DNA of 50,600 nucleotides, taken from the NCBI GenBank assembly GCA_905373475.1, contig CAJPTC010000019.1:1-50600 (forward strand). Direction: 5' to 3'. Shown here piece by piece: positions 8,701 to 16,862 of this stretch. A program made the position numbers and the translations under genes. This stretch comes from Bacteroidia bacterium (GTDB lineage Bacteria; Bacteroidota; Bacteroidia; Bacteroidales; CAJPTX01). The notes under the pieces were generated by a model that made no database searches, was not told the DNA's origin, and worked only from the letters and a program-made list of their open reading frames with translations. Within the stretch, counting starts at the first letter, position 1. Each line of letters opens with the position of its first letter.

Positions 8701-9353
8701 AAATTACAATCGTGACTACGCCCGAGGAGGGTTGGGACGCATTGCCTGCCAATCTGCGAGTGACAGCATCTGAGCAACTTGCGGAGTATGAGTGGTTGCC
8801 TAAAGGCGATTTTGGTGTTGCAATGCTTTTTGTTAAGAAAGTACCGAACAAGTATGCTGTCTCTATTGCAGAAGTACAAAATGGTAGCCTGACCGTGAAT
8901 ACGACCCAAGCCTTGGAGGGCGACCTTATAAAGATAACGGCGACAGCCGACGCGGGCTATCGTTTGAAAGCGGGGAGTCTTCTTGTTTACAAGACGAGTG
9001 ACAGGAGTGTGGTTGTTCCAGTAAACGATATGCAGTTTACCATGCCTGCTTATGCAGTGACAGTTACCGCTGAGTTTGAAAAAGAAGAGACTCCGTCTAC
9101 TGCTGTAGAAGATGCTGCATTTACGAATGTTAACGTATTCCCCAATCCTTTCAAGCATCAGTTACGAATCGCGGATGAAGAATTACGAGGAGGATATATG
9201 CTATTGAATGCTCAAGGTTTTGTTGTGCGCTCGGGTGCGATAGAAACGTCTGAAACGATAATAAGCACAGAGGAGTTACCCGCAGGAGTATATATTTTGC
9301 ATCTGATAACAGCGAATGGGGCTACGAAAGTTCTTCGTGTGGTAAAACAATAG
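5763..9353 (+). CDS. C10 family cysteine peptidase (streptopain/PrtT-like) with T9SS tail
   Basis: A secreted cysteine protease of 1196 residues. The ATG at 5763 is chosen because it gives a standard signal peptide (MRRYIGVLIVLCTLF...SAWA); the frame stays open 39 bases further upstream without signal features. Residues about 25-130 resemble the SpeB-type inhibitory propeptide. The catalytic pair is visible as Cys168 in LTGCVATAMTQIMRYY and His307 in QPHAFVCDGYDG, followed by FHFNWGGNGASDGFF. A long region of beta domains follows, including four copies of a divergent InlB-like repeat near the C-terminus. The last repeat (residues about 1030-1100) closely resembles those of the next gene. The end is a T9SS sorting domain (AVEDAAF, FPNPFKHQLRI, LPAGVYILHL). 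It would be exported by T9SS and probably degrades host or dietary protein. Only 28 bases separate it from the next gene, so the two may be co-transcribed. Confidence 0.95.
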   Translation: MRRYIGVLIVLCTLFSLSAWALPVSLQEAEVLANKHWESVNRLRGESHLALLYTSSGAPVRGANDNKDYYVFGNRSGVGFVVVAGDDALPSVLGYSTNSSFSASSLPSELKVWLDGYALWGQQVRKGIIQPSEKLLRDPSAAVEPLLGNLIWGQGTPYNNKTPGLTGCVATAMTQIMRYYAWPKRGQGIVKFKDSEETLDLSTHTYAWDKMLNSYTTSSTPEQQDAVATLMHDFGRAAQMNYSSGGSGATSVNAFTALIRNFDYSKTLRRVEQIHYSFSDWQALLLSELQAKRPVYYSGNTYNNQPHAFVCDGYDGKGYFHFNWGGNGASDGFFALNALNIQELNHTNNSNPGYSFSVSDMIIGIQPSVLAPLDEYPLNFTCARFEAKEGTYTKSESVECTVRGLENAAYPTLTLTAGLRVLDETGKTIREIASTDAPEKLESGQIIHVTNIRLPWAELPKGKYTVAPLAYIPEGKKFYTARLNWRSPVFELTVDENKLVVKEVTPQPRLKMEWMPKQMYSGVNNHCTLRVTNVGTRDYNGIVMVLFDKSAAEPSLTNLRYSDITYRATIRVSPGEKQEYRFDAFGPLAQAKYVHFFYDKTNNEGGVVPLKPSNNSGVVSPQFYPKDWAGVQEVELVDSYSFGEVLSTQGVQPTTIQQNEYLTSHFEFSVKEPTKGARLWLNVYLRQGNETKSSFDAGTVNILPGETQKVSIPQIIKLAPGEYEYALSISIPVEGKWQHLRYEKFTFTVLEGTGQLPIPPYAQSEPKPKYTVHAPVVENTEGGSCTITRLDGQALNYGEQVEEGTLLKVEVVPNTGWTIVKKEVKGVTLEGSAYKVMGDVHVAVKFVKETTPQPPVGDSYKYLGLTVEGNGNVRVMSGMHIMEQGESVEKGKKIKLVVTPEDGWEILPQNITVSPATQEGSEWLPTGDFTVNVTFTKKKNVTPDASYKFLELSVIGKGIVKVLCNGEEVLPQGTIKRGEKITIVTTPEEGWDALPANLRVTASEQLAEYEWLPKGDFGVAMLFVKKVPNKYAVSIAEVQNGSLTVNTTQALEGDLIKITATADAGYRLKAGSLLVYKTSDRSVVVPVNDMQFTMPAYAVTVTAEFEKEETPSTAVEDAAFTNVNVFPNPFKHQLRIADEELRGGYMLLNAQGFVVRSGAIETSETIISTEELPAGVYILHLITANGATKVLRVVKQ

Positions 9354-9381
9354 TGTTGAGAATATAAAGATTGTACAATAG

Positions 9382-12300
9382 ATGAGTAGATTGAATAAGT
9401 GGTTGGGTGTTTTACTTTCACTCCTGCTATTTGGGAGTGCAATTAGCGTAAGCGCTCAAACAGAACGAAGTGCTTGGTATCGTGAATATAATACGTCTGC
9501 CCCCCGAAATCGTACGGGACTTGGGAAAAAATTAACTTACAGTGTTGCTATTAGAATACCTGGCGACAATGAGGCTTTGGTAGGTAAGAAGATCAAGACG
9601 ATTAATTTCTTCCTACGCAAAAAGGAGACATTGGCGGAAGATGTACAAGTATGGGTAGCAAAGCGTTTGCCAAACACTCCGGCTGATGTCGATACCAAGG
9701 AGGAACTTAAGGTCGCAAATCTCAATGGTGGCGATACTGACCAGTTTGGTTCGTCGAACATGATAGATTTTTCTACCCCGTATACGTTAACAAGCGATGG
9801 GGCTTATGTGGGCTATACATTCACTGTGAAGGATGTAAAAACCGAGTCGGGGCAGTACCCCTTAGTAATTTCAGATCGTGTAGAAAAAAATGGGTTATGG
9901 TTATTGCGAACCTCTGAAATGTCGCAGTGGGAGGAGGCGTATAGATACTATTGCCCCGCAATAGAAGTCCGTTTGGAAGGTGATTTCCCTGAGAACGCAG
10001 CGAAACCTGCCGATTTTGGGAAAGTCGCTGCAATTGTCGGCAGTAAAGCGACGGTAGATGTAGAGCTACTAAACTTCGGGAGCAATGTTATTGAGAACGT
10101 AGATTATACGGTAACAACTACTGAGGGCTCAAAGAATTATCATGCAGATCTGCTTCCGTTGAGTTATAAAAGTCTCGGCACTACAATATTAGCGCCTTTA
10201 CAATTCGATGCCGATGCGACGAAGGGTGTTGACCCTGTTTCATTAACCATCACCAAGGTAAATGGACAGTCCAACGGTATTGCAAAGGGTGAGTGCAAAG
10301 GGGAGTTGCATACATTTGCGAAGGAGACCAGCTTTGAGCGTGGTGTATTGGTAGAAGAACATACATCGACCTCCTGTATCAATTGTCCTTTAGGGCATTA
10401 TGCTATGGAGACCATGCGTGAAAAAGGTGCGGGGCATTTTGTGGGGCTATCCTTGCATAAGAATAACTCCGATCCGATGGCTTTCGCTCGCGATAGGTAT
10501 GCCGATGTCGTCTTTACGGGTACACCTCAGTTTCTTGTTAATCGTGGCGAAATACTTCATGTTGATAATGTTGTCGAAACATTTGAGAAGGAATTAACTA
10601 AGCCTGCATTTGCTAAAATCGATCTAAAGGCCAAACTTTCAACGGATAAAACGAAGGTTGAGGTAGAGGCGGGGGTAACCTCTCTACTCGGTGGTACTTA
10701 TAGCATAGCTTATGTATTGGGGGGGGATAATCTGTATAGAACCAATGGTTATGGGCAATATGGTAAGGGACGCATGACCTATAATGACGTTGTACTTTCA
10801 ACTTCTTATAGCTCGAAGAAGACGACTGCGCCCGACTTGCAATTAACGGCTAATGTAAAATCGGATGCAACGTTTTCGCTAATTCTTCCAACAACTCCCG
10901 CGCTACAAGAGCCGTTAAAAGAGGCAGATCTCTTTGTTGTGGCGATACTAACAGACAAAAATGGGCGCGTGGTAAATACGGCGCGAGTGCCAGTAGAAGG
11001 TGCTACTCAACCTCTTAAAAAGTCGCAAGTAACCATCGACGCAGAGGTGAAGAATGGCTCTATTGCTACAGCACCTAGTGGTGAAGTGCTTGAGGGAACA
11101 AAAGTAAAGTTAACGAATACGCCCAATGCGAACTATCGTTTGGTAGCTTTTTCGGTCTATAAAACAGGCGACAAGCCATTTCTTATGGATGTAAGAGGAG
11201 TGAAAGAGGGGATGCCTTATTTCATAATGCCTCATTTCCCAGTTACTGTGTCTGCTGAGTTTGAACTAAAGACGGGAAAGAAGTATCAAGTTGCAGTAGC
11301 GTCCGTGGCTAATGGAACAATTCTGGTAGATAAGGCGCAGGCAGAAGAAGGAGAAGTGGTGAAGGTAACCACACAGGCCAACTCTGGTTATCGTATAAAA
11401 GAGGGTTCGCTAGCGTATTACAAAATGGAGAACACAAGCGAAGTTACTCCCATTGTCGGTGGGCAGTTCGCGATGCCCGCGTATGCAGCGACAGTGACTG
11501 CTGAGTTTGAAGACGACAGTACACCTCCTGCAGCAAAATATGCTATCACAGTTGCAACGGTGTCGAACGGTACGCTCTCGGTAAATAAATCTCAAGCAGC
11601 TGAGGGCGATGTGGTACAAATCACCGCAACACCTAGTGCTGGCTATCGTCTGAAATCGGGCACTCTTTCTGTTTATAAGACGGAGGACAAGAGTGTACTC
11701 GTGCCCGTAAATGAGATGCAGTTTACCATGCCCGCTTATGCTGTAACAGTAACAGCTGAGTTTGAAAAAGTCGATGCACCTCCCGCGGCAAAGTATGCTA
11801 TCACAGTTGCAACGGTGCCGAACGGTACACTTTCGGTAAATAAATCTCAAGCAGCCGAGGGCGACGCGGTACAAATCACTGCAACACCGAGTGCAGGCTA
11901 TCGTCTGAAATCGGGCACTCTTTCTGTTTATAAGACGGAGGAGAAGAGTGTACTCGTGCCTGTAAACGAGACGCAGTTTACCATGCCCGCGTATGCTGTA
12001 ACAGTAACAGCTGAGTTTGAAAAAGTCGATACACCTCCCGCAGCAAAGTATGCTATCACCGTTGCAACGGTGTCGAACGGTACACTCTCGGTAAATAAAT
12101 CAGAAGCCGCTGAGGGCGATGTGGTACAAATCACTGCAACACCGAGTGCAGGCTATCGTCTGAAATCGGGCACTCTTTCTGTTTATAAGACGGAGGAGAA
12201 GAGTGTACTCGTGCCTGTAAATGAGACGCAGTTTACCATGCCCGCTTATGCTGTAACAGTAACAGCTGAGTTTGAAAAGGTGTCGACACCATTGCCCACG

Positions 12301-12552
12301 GCTGTAGAAGATGCTGCTTTTGCAAATGTTGTAGTATCGCCCAATCCGTTTGACACTCAATTACGCATTTTAAATGGCGATGTGCGCGGGAAATACGCCT
12401 TATACAATACGCAGGGCGTAAAGGTTGCTTTGGGTGTATTAGAAGGCGCAGAAACGCACATTAGCACAGCATTGCTCCCCGCAGGTATGTATCTGTTACG
12501 TCTCACCGTAGAAAACGGCGCAACGAAAACCTTTACTGTGGTAAAAAGGTAA
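9382..12552 (+). CDS. Omp28-like thioredoxin-fold surface protein with repeats and T9SS tail
   Basis: A 1056-residue exported protein with signal peptide ending VSA-QTERS. The middle holds an Omp28-type thioredoxin-like domain (about residues 315-530). It begins VLVEEHTSTSCINCPLG with a CxxC pair at Cys332 and Cys335, and has TPQFLVNRGE in the position of the cis-Pro loop. After it come five beta repeats of the divergent InlB kind, the last three almost identical (85 residues each), and a T9SS sorting domain (AVEDAAFANVVVSPNPF, LPAGMYLLRL). Omp28 relatives are outer-membrane or surface proteins of Porphyromonas. A redox role for the CxxC pair is plausible but not shown. The gene follows the C10 peptidase by 28 bases and shares repeats and tail with it. 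Confidence 0.9.
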   Translation: MSRLNKWLGVLLSLLLFGSAISVSAQTERSAWYREYNTSAPRNRTGLGKKLTYSVAIRIPGDNEALVGKKIKTINFFLRKKETLAEDVQVWVAKRLPNTPADVDTKEELKVANLNGGDTDQFGSSNMIDFSTPYTLTSDGAYVGYTFTVKDVKTESGQYPLVISDRVEKNGLWLLRTSEMSQWEEAYRYYCPAIEVRLEGDFPENAAKPADFGKVAAIVGSKATVDVELLNFGSNVIENVDYTVTTTEGSKNYHADLLPLSYKSLGTTILAPLQFDADATKGVDPVSLTITKVNGQSNGIAKGECKGELHTFAKETSFERGVLVEEHTSTSCINCPLGHYAMETMREKGAGHFVGLSLHKNNSDPMAFARDRYADVVFTGTPQFLVNRGEILHVDNVVETFEKELTKPAFAKIDLKAKLSTDKTKVEVEAGVTSLLGGTYSIAYVLGGDNLYRTNGYGQYGKGRMTYNDVVLSTSYSSKKTTAPDLQLTANVKSDATFSLILPTTPALQEPLKEADLFVVAILTDKNGRVVNTARVPVEGATQPLKKSQVTIDAEVKNGSIATAPSGEVLEGTKVKLTNTPNANYRLVAFSVYKTGDKPFLMDVRGVKEGMPYFIMPHFPVTVSAEFELKTGKKYQVAVASVANGTILVDKAQAEEGEVVKVTTQANSGYRIKEGSLAYYKMENTSEVTPIVGGQFAMPAYAATVTAEFEDDSTPPAAKYAITVATVSNGTLSVNKSQAAEGDVVQITATPSAGYRLKSGTLSVYKTEDKSVLVPVNEMQFTMPAYAVTVTAEFEKVDAPPAAKYAITVATVPNGTLSVNKSQAAEGDAVQITATPSAGYRLKSGTLSVYKTEEKSVLVPVNETQFTMPAYAVTVTAEFEKVDTPPAAKYAITVATVSNGTLSVNKSEAAEGDVVQITATPSAGYRLKSGTLSVYKTEEKSVLVPVNETQFTMPAYAVTVTAEFEKVSTPLPTAVEDAAFANVVVSPNPFDTQLRILNGDVRGKYALYNTQGVKVALGVLEGAETHISTALLPAGMYLLRLTVENGATKTFTVVKR
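11533..12297 (+). repeat. 255-bp tandem repeat, three near-identical units
   Basis: Units start at 11533, 11788 and 12043, exactly 255 bp (85 codons) apart, with few substitutions between them. A more diverged unit precedes them at about 11281-11532. The repeat encodes a beta domain with motifs SNGTLSVNKS, TATPSAGYRLKSG and MPAYAVTVTAEFEK. Confidence 0.93.
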
Positions 12553-12574
12553 TCGCGAAGTAAAATTTGTAGTA

Positions 12575-12613
12575 AACAACGGGCACTTCAGCGGGAGGTG
12601 TCCGTTGTTGTTT
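12575..12613 (+). terminator. Terminator after the Omp28-like gene
   Basis: AACAACGGGCAC (12575-12586) pairs with GTGTCCGTTGTT (12598-12609) in a 12-bp stem with one G-T pair, followed by GTTT. Confidence 0.85.
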
Positions 12614-12677
12614 AGGTACAAAGTACGTAGTTCGAAGTACCCGCAAAGAGCTCAACGCTGAGCAGCTCCGAATTTTG

Positions 12678-12685
12678 TATCTTCG
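12678..12685 (+). promoter_or_regulatory. Probable -7 element (TATCTTCG)
   Basis: TATCTTCG matches the Bacteroidetes consensus TAnnTTTG at all but one fixed position and lies 21 bases before the ATG of the AAA-ATPase gene. No convincing -33 element was seen. Confidence 0.45.
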
Positions 12686-12706
12686 TAGTATAAAAGAGTA
12701 TACAAG

Positions 12707-14305
12707 ATGAAACAGTTGCGCGAATTACCAATAGGGATACAAGATTTTGAGAAACTACGTACGCGTAAGCTTCTTTATATCGATAAGACTCAGTATGTTG
12801 CAGACTTGTTACGTGGTGGAGGAATATATTTTTTAAGTCGCCCTCGTCGCTTTGGCAAGAGTCTCTTCCTCTCAACCCTGAAAGCCTATTTTGAAGGGAA
12901 AAAAGAGTTATTTGATGGTCTATTTCTTGAGCACGGCGAGCCCGAGTTAGCTGCTGCACAGGGACGCGAGGCATGGCAGACGTACCCCGTATTGCGCTTT
13001 GATTTGAATGCTAAGAACTATATAGATCCCGAGAAGCTAATTGAACGGCTTTCATTCAATTTGAGAGAATTGGAAGAGCAATACGGAGTAGAAAGGCTAG
13101 ACGACACTCCCGAGGATCGATTTCAGTATCTTATCAAGACCCTATATCAAAGAACAGGGCGACAAGTAGTTATACTCATTGATGAGTATGATAAGCCCCT
13201 GATGGATGCACTTCTTCTCCCAGAATTGTACGAAACCTATCGCGGAACAATGCAAGCATTTTATTCCGCAATTAAAAGTTGTGACGCATATATACGGTTT
13301 GTTTTCCTAACGGGTGTCTCGCGCTTTGGCAAGTTGACCATTTTCAGCGGACTCAACAGCCTCGAAGATATCACCATGCTTTCACAGTATTCGGGCATTT
13401 GTGGTGTGACCGAGACAGAGCTAGTTGAAAATTTTTCCCCTGAGCTAGAGGGGCTCGCTGTCGAATTAAAAACCTCTTATGAGGGAGCTTTAGCTGAGCT
13501 TAAAAAGTGGTACGACGGTTATCTTTTTACAGAAAAGGGCGAGCATGTATACAATCCGTTCAGTCTGTTCCAAGCATTGAAAAATAAAGAATTAAACGAC
13601 TATTGGTATGCCACGGGGACACCCACCTTCTTGGTTAAGTATCTGAAGCAACGTAGATTCTTTTTACCCGACTTAGAAAAAAATGTCAAAATGGGGAAAG
13701 ACGGCTTACAAATGAGCCCCATAGAGACGCGCGACCCAATCCCGATACTTTTTCAAACAGGATATTTGACCATTAAAGAGAAGCTTCCAGCCGTTTATCG
13801 TCTCGGTTTTCCGAACGAAGAGGTTCGTTACGGGTTTATGAAAAATTTGCTACAGGGTTATAATGAGCAAATTACAGATTCGGATACTGAGATCTCTCAT
13901 TTTTTGGAGGCAGTGGAAGTTGGCGACATCGATGCTTTTATGACGCGACTAAAAGCGATCATAGGTGGTATCCCATACAGCAATAAGAAGAAGGAAGAGT
14001 ATCACGAAGAACACGGCGAGGTAGCTGTTTATTTGGTATTCTCGTTACTGGGACAGTATGTACAAACCGAGATACATACGCCTGGTGGTCGTGCAGATGC
14101 CGTGGTACACACTCAAAGTGCCATTTACATCTTTGAGTTCAAAATGGAGGGAGCGGGCTCTCCTGAAGAAGCACTAGCGCAAATCAAAGAACGAGGCTAT
14201 GCAAATCGTTACCTCGCAGAGGGCAAGAAGATAGTATGCATCGGTGTGACCTTTGACCCCAAGACGCGGAATATAGGAGAGTGGCGTACCGAGTTCCCTT
14301 CGTAG
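12707..14305 (+). CDS. AAA-ATPase-like protein with PD-(D/E)XK nuclease domain
   Basis: A 532-residue protein of the family combining an AAA-ATPase-like N-terminal domain (PF09820 type) with a C-terminal PD-(D/E)XK domain (PDDEXK_9/DUF1703 type). Near the N-terminus are LPIGIQDFEKLR and YIDKTQY, then a Walker A-like SRPRRFGKS (residues 44-52) and a Walker B VVILIDEYDK with Asp159 and Glu160. The nuclease signature is Asp464 in GRADAVV, then Glu477 and Lys479 in FEFK. The families are abundant in Bacteroidales and their role is unknown; DNA cleavage or repair is suggested only by the motifs. A paralogue of the same design lies at 24055. It stands alone, between a terminator and a decayed T9SS tail. 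Confidence 0.9.
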   Translation: MKQLRELPIGIQDFEKLRTRKLLYIDKTQYVADLLRGGGIYFLSRPRRFGKSLFLSTLKAYFEGKKELFDGLFLEHGEPELAAAQGREAWQTYPVLRFDLNAKNYIDPEKLIERLSFNLRELEEQYGVERLDDTPEDRFQYLIKTLYQRTGRQVVILIDEYDKPLMDALLLPELYETYRGTMQAFYSAIKSCDAYIRFVFLTGVSRFGKLTIFSGLNSLEDITMLSQYSGICGVTETELVENFSPELEGLAVELKTSYEGALAELKKWYDGYLFTEKGEHVYNPFSLFQALKNKELNDYWYATGTPTFLVKYLKQRRFFLPDLEKNVKMGKDGLQMSPIETRDPIPILFQTGYLTIKEKLPAVYRLGFPNEEVRYGFMKNLLQGYNEQITDSDTEISHFLEAVEVGDIDAFMTRLKAIIGGIPYSNKKKEEYHEEHGEVAVYLVFSLLGQYVQTEIHTPGGRADAVVHTQSAIYIFEFKMEGAGSPEEALAQIKERGYANRYLAEGKKIVCIGVTFDPKTRNIGEWRTEFPS

Positions 14306-14400
14306 GGACTCGTCTTACCTTGTTCTATTCGCTATGCGATTATTCTCTCATGGCATTGCTAGGGGTATACTTGGGAGACTCGTGCTGTGGATCAAAATGC

Positions 14401-14620
14401 CGCATAGAATTTTCTATTTATGGTATATGGCGAACTCGCAACGTGGAGCGTTCCCGTTCCGTCCTTGGTGCGAACTTAGAGAGGTTGTTTTGTTTTTACG
14501 AAATGTGTCAATTCTCAAGCGATAAATACAACGGCTAATCTTCCTGCGGGACTCTATTTTGTGAAGGTCGTTAACAGCGAACACCAAACGATAAAGACAT
14601 CTCGAGTAATCAAAAAGTAG
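14401..14620 (+). pseudogene. Decayed remnant of a T9SS sorting domain
   Basis: Bases 14522-14617 encode NTTANLPAGLYFVKVVN and end IKTSRVIKK before a stop at 14618-14620, which is the typical end of a T9SS type A sorting domain. The upstream part of such a domain (RIEFSIYGI at 14401-14427) appears in another frame, so the domain is broken by at least one frameshift. No start, signal peptide or body of the protein is present. The stretch 14306-14400 holds nothing I can recognise. It is likely what is left of a cargo gene after the AAA-ATPase gene was inserted or the rest was deleted. Confidence 0.65.
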
Positions 14621-14638
14621 GTTGCTTATTTTTTTTGA

Positions 14639-14669
14639 GAGGGGCGCTATGAGAATGGCGTCCTTTTTT
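14639..14669 (+). terminator. Terminator before the phoH-like gene
   Basis: GGGCGC (14642-14647) pairs with GCGTCC (14658-14663, one G-T pair), extended by pairing of GAG with the T-run, and followed by six T residues. Confidence 0.75.
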
Positions 14670-14672
14670 GTT

Positions 14673-14680
14673 TATTTTTG
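14673..14680 (+). promoter_or_regulatory. -7 element TATTTTTG of the phoH-like gene
   Basis: This is a perfect match to TAnnTTTG directly after the terminator. It overlaps the in-frame TTG at 14678, which therefore cannot be the start, and supports translation from ATG 14708. Confidence 0.7.
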
Positions 14681-14707
14681 TACAACAACTTACGGAGGTA
14701 TTGGAGG

Positions 14708-16030
14708 ATGGCAACTACGGCAAAAATTTTTGTACTCGACACGAATGTACTTCTGCATGACCACAAGTGCATTGATTATTTCCAAGATAACGACATTGTA
14801 ATCCCCATTGTCGCACTCGAGGAGCTTGACAAGTTCAAGAAAGGGAACGAGACAATCAATTATCATGCACGAGAGTTTGCGCGTGACCTCGATCGTCTTA
14901 GTGGCGATAGTCTTTTTGGAGAGGGCGTATCGTTGGGTGTGGGACGAGGTAAGCTCCGTATTGTTACGGGTAAACCTTTTTCGCAGGAAATGAAACTCTC
15001 CTTTGGTGAGGCGAGTCCAGATCACCGTATTCTCGCTATTGCCGATTGGGTGCGCCATGAAAACCCTGAACGTAAGGTTATCTTGGTGTCTAAAGACATC
15101 AATTTGCGTATGAAAGCCAAGTCGCTGGGCATTATGGCACAAGACTATTTGACCGACAATGTGCACGATCTCGAAGCTATAGGACGTCCATTACAACACA
15201 TAAATGGGGTGACAGATGCACAGATCCAGCAGGTATACCAGACACCATCGACGCTTACAGCGGAGTCTCTAGGTGTAGAAGCCAGTGCGAACGACTGCTA
15301 TATATTGGAAGGCGAGCACTCGAGTGCACTCGTGGTATTTAATCCCGTTACTAAAGTATTTGAGCCTGTAGAACGAAAGAAAGCGTACGGTATAGAACCG
15401 CGCAATGGTGAACAGCAGTGTGCACTTGAATTCTTGCTTAATCCGCGTATCCCACTAGTGGCACTCACGGGGAAAGCTGGTACGGGGAAGACGCTCTTAG
15501 CGCTTGCCGCTGCTCTCGCACAAGAAGAAGCATTTGATTTGGTGATGTTGGCGCGCCCAATTATTCCCTTGAGTAACCGCGATTTGGGCTTTTTACCAGG
15601 CGACGTGGATGCGAAGATTGGTCCTTATATGCAACCGTTGTTTGATAACTTAGGGGTGATAAAGGGCACATTCAAGAGTACAAGTCGCAATTATGTGCGC
15701 ATTGAGGAGATGCAGCGAACGAATAAACTGGTTATTACGCCACTTGCCTATATTCGTGGACGCAGCTTGTCTCATGCCTACATCATCGTAGATGAGGCGC
15801 AGAATCTTACACCACACGAAGTAAAGACAGTAATTACCCGTGCGGGTGAGGGTACGAAGATTGTATTTACAGGCGACATCTATCAGATCGACCACCCCTA
15901 CCTAGATACGCGTTCAAATGGTTTGAGCTACCTCGCCGAACGGATGCACGGGCAGCCCGCGTTTGCGCATATCAATTTGGTGCGTGGCGAGCGTAGTGAG
16001 TTGGCTGAGTTGGCAAGCGATTTGTTGTAA
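14708..16030 (+). CDS. PhoH family ATPase with N-terminal PIN domain
   Basis: A 440-residue cytoplasmic protein. Residues about 5-150 form a PIN-like ribonuclease domain (KIFVLDTNVLLHD with its first acidic residue, then VALEELDKFKKG). The C-terminal half is a PhoH ATPase with Walker A TGKAGTGKT (P-loop at residues 255-262) and Walker B IIVDEAQNLTPHE. This PIN-PhoH layout is the PhoH2/YlaK type, linked to RNA unwinding and cleavage in other bacteria. The start at 14708 is preceded by the ribosome-binding-like GGAGGTATTGGAGG and lies downstream of the promoter at 14673. The next gene follows after 8 bases, suggesting one transcript. Confidence 0.93.
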   Translation: MATTAKIFVLDTNVLLHDHKCIDYFQDNDIVIPIVALEELDKFKKGNETINYHAREFARDLDRLSGDSLFGEGVSLGVGRGKLRIVTGKPFSQEMKLSFGEASPDHRILAIADWVRHENPERKVILVSKDINLRMKAKSLGIMAQDYLTDNVHDLEAIGRPLQHINGVTDAQIQQVYQTPSTLTAESLGVEASANDCYILEGEHSSALVVFNPVTKVFEPVERKKAYGIEPRNGEQQCALEFLLNPRIPLVALTGKAGTGKTLLALAAALAQEEAFDLVMLARPIIPLSNRDLGFLPGDVDAKIGPYMQPLFDNLGVIKGTFKSTSRNYVRIEEMQRTNKLVITPLAYIRGRSLSHAYIIVDEAQNLTPHEVKTVITRAGEGTKIVFTGDIYQIDHPYLDTRSNGLSYLAERMHGQPAFAHINLVRGERSELAELASDLL

Positions 16031-16038
16031 TTAGTATT

Positions 16039-16650
16039 ATGCGGGTACGTGTTATTTTTCTTTTGAGTTGTTTGGTGCTTCTGTCAGGGTTGTCTGTGGC
16101 ACAAGACGCGCGTTTACTCAAGGCGCAGGATAAGATAGACAGGCTGCGTGCAAAGGTTGATGATCTTGCCGCGAATGCTCGTCGTGCCGACTCGGCGGTG
16201 GAGGCTGCACGCGATGTAATTCGTATGGCGGAGGATTCGCTTAAACTTCTTGGAGCAGAGGAGGAGAGTATCAAACGTGCGCAGTTTGATGCTGAGAAGC
16301 GTGCCCGTAAAGATGTAAACAATGCCAGTGATGCTGCCTTAGACTCTTTGCGTACGGAGTATCGGAACATAGAGCGAGAAATAGATGCGCGTATTCGAGA
16401 TCTTGATCGTCGTGGAAAATCGGCACAGCGTTTCTACGAGAATGGGCTAAAAAACGAGCGTCGTGCTAAAGAGATGGCTAAGAAGGCGCACACTGACAAA
16501 AAGAACGCAGAAAAGGCGGTAGAACGCGCGCAAGAGGATTATGTAAAGCTTCAGAAGAGTATAAACGAGAAGCAACAGAAAGCGCAAGAGCGCCAGCAGA
16601 AAAGAGAAGAGGGGAAACAACGCCAAGAAGCACGTAAACAAAAACGCTAG
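16039..16650 (+). CDS. Secreted coiled-coil protein of unknown function
   Basis: A 203-residue protein with a clear signal peptide (VIFLLSCLVLLSGLSVAQ), likely exported to the periplasm. The mature part is almost entirely charged heptad-like helix rich in Lys, Arg, Glu, Ala and Gln (for example LKAQDKIDRLRAKVDDL). It ends in a very basic tail of repeated KQ, RQ and KR pairs. No enzyme motif is visible and I do not recognise the family. Being 8 bases after the phoH-like gene, it probably shares its transcript, but a functional tie is not evident. Confidence 0.8.
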   Translation: MRVRVIFLLSCLVLLSGLSVAQDARLLKAQDKIDRLRAKVDDLAANARRADSAVEAARDVIRMAEDSLKLLGAEEESIKRAQFDAEKRARKDVNNASDAALDSLRTEYRNIEREIDARIRDLDRRGKSAQRFYENGLKNERRAKEMAKKAHTDKKNAEKAVERAQEDYVKLQKSINEKQQKAQERQQKREEGKQRQEARKQKR

Positions 16651-16757
16651 TGCTGTGAGAATTGATGCAGAGATTATTTACTAATTTTTGTACGGGATAG
16701 CCCGATACAAAAGTCTCGTAGATTAGTGCGGATGTGATTAGTGTTGTGAGCGAATAT

Positions 16758-16787
16758 AAAAGCGTGGCGTATGCTGCGCTTTTTTAT
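16758..16787 (+). terminator. Terminator after the coiled-coil gene
   Basis: AAAAGCG (16758-16764) pairs with CGCTTTT (16777-16783) and two wobble pairs extend the stem inward. A T-run follows. It separates the phoH-like transcript from ffh. Confidence 0.75.
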
Positions 16788-16831
16788 TGACTGAATTCAA
16801 TGTGCTCTGTGTGCAACTCGTGCTATCTTGC

Positions 16832-16839
16832 TACCTTTG
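16832..16839 (+). promoter_or_regulatory. -7 element TACCTTTG of ffh
   Basis: A perfect match to TAnnTTTG 23 bases before ATG 16863. The earlier in-frame ATG at 16800 lies upstream of it, which favours the later start. Confidence 0.7.
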
Positions 16840-16862
16840 TGCGTGAAAAAGTCGCAAATTCC

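Noticed and set aside
14281..14538. Open frames after the first AAA-ATPase gene (85 and 63 codons)
   Set aside because: They overlap the AAA-ATPase gene end and the broken T9SS tail and do not form a protein in one frame.
16800..16862. Earlier ATG for ffh
   Set aside because: It lies upstream of the perfect -7 element at 16832 and gives an N-terminus unlike Ffh.
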